Assembly: GCA_016209585.1 (NCBI GenBank)
Contig: JACQVU010000386.1
Span: 1-14,536, forward strand
Direction: 5' to 3'
Length of the DNA stretch: 14,536 bases
Origin: Planctomycetota bacterium
Lineage (GTDB): Bacteria; Planctomycetota; UBA8742; JACQVU01
The notes below the pieces were generated by a model. That model was not told the DNA's origin. It did not search any database and saw only the letters and a program-made list of their open reading frames with translations. This document shows, in pieces, positions 14,422 through 14,536 of the stretch (position 1 is the first letter of the stretch; every line of letters starts with the position of its first letter). The position numbers and the translations under genes were made by a program.

Positions 14422-14535
14422 TTATGCGCCGCCGGTTGAGTAGTTGCGAGGGTCAGCCACCGAGTCGTAGTCTGAACGGGAAAGCCAGTGACACCAGATA
14501 CCCTTGCCGGGGACGCTCAGGCGCGACGATTGAAC
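14422..14535 (-). CDS. Possible 3' end of an unidentified gene running off the window
   Basis: 37 codons are open from the window edge to TAA at 14422-14424. The composition is balanced and protein-like, e.g. GKGIWCHWLSRSDYDSVADP, unlike the Arg/Pro-rich noise of other frames here. No family is recognised, and a chance frame cannot be excluded. Confidence 0.25.
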   Translation of the reverse strand, partial: VQSSRLSVPGKGIWCHWLSRSDYDSVADPRNYSTGGA

Positions 14536-14536
14536 A

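Noticed and set aside
1..14536. tRNA, rRNA or CRISPR array
   Set aside because: No cloverleaf-like segment, rRNA signature or regularly spaced repeats were seen in the intergenic stretches read by eye.

Overview
This is a high-GC bacterial window. The gene content fits a free-living, Gram-negative-type bacterium with a large secretome: three lipid- or phosphate-type exported hydrolase modules, two candidate lipoproteins, a di-haem peroxidase and a six-domain ribosomal protein S1. I lean towards Planctomycetota because of the ceramidase-like plus PhoD-like secreted enzymes and the 'LLTRSQARRLL' type N-terminal domain joined to a membrane helix and TPRs. Taxonomy is inference; no rRNA or tRNA gene is present.

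Left end (1-2941, minus strand): a signal-peptide fusion protein carries a neutral-ceramidase-like domain followed by a C45-type Ntn-hydrolase domain. It is followed by the 5' end of a secreted PhoD-like phosphatase that runs off the window. Divergent from this pair (3253-6347, plus strand), rpsA (ribosomal protein S1) and larC (nickel-pincer cofactor biosynthesis) are 11 bp apart and probably co-transcribed from a promoter near 3089-3116.

Middle (6344-7828): a short accessory patch that looks visibly less GC-rich. A 109-bp miniature inverted-repeat element flanked by CTAG duplications sits exactly on the larC stop codon. Beyond it is a minus-strand two-gene operon, an unrecognised 256-aa protein overlapping a PIN-domain nuclease by 22 bp, which resembles a toxin-antitoxin arrangement with an unusually large first gene.

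Right half, plus strand (8101-12999): an ATP-grasp-like enzyme of unknown substrate, then a tightly packed export operon of a di-haem cytochrome c peroxidase, a beta-helix lipoprotein and a cupredoxin lipoprotein. The three look like one envelope redox module and are the best candidate here for a poorly described system.

Right end, minus strand (12989-14536): a small cysteine-rich protein convergent with the cupredoxin gene, a heptanucleotide repeat, a single-pass membrane TPR protein, and a possible 3' end of another gene at the window edge.
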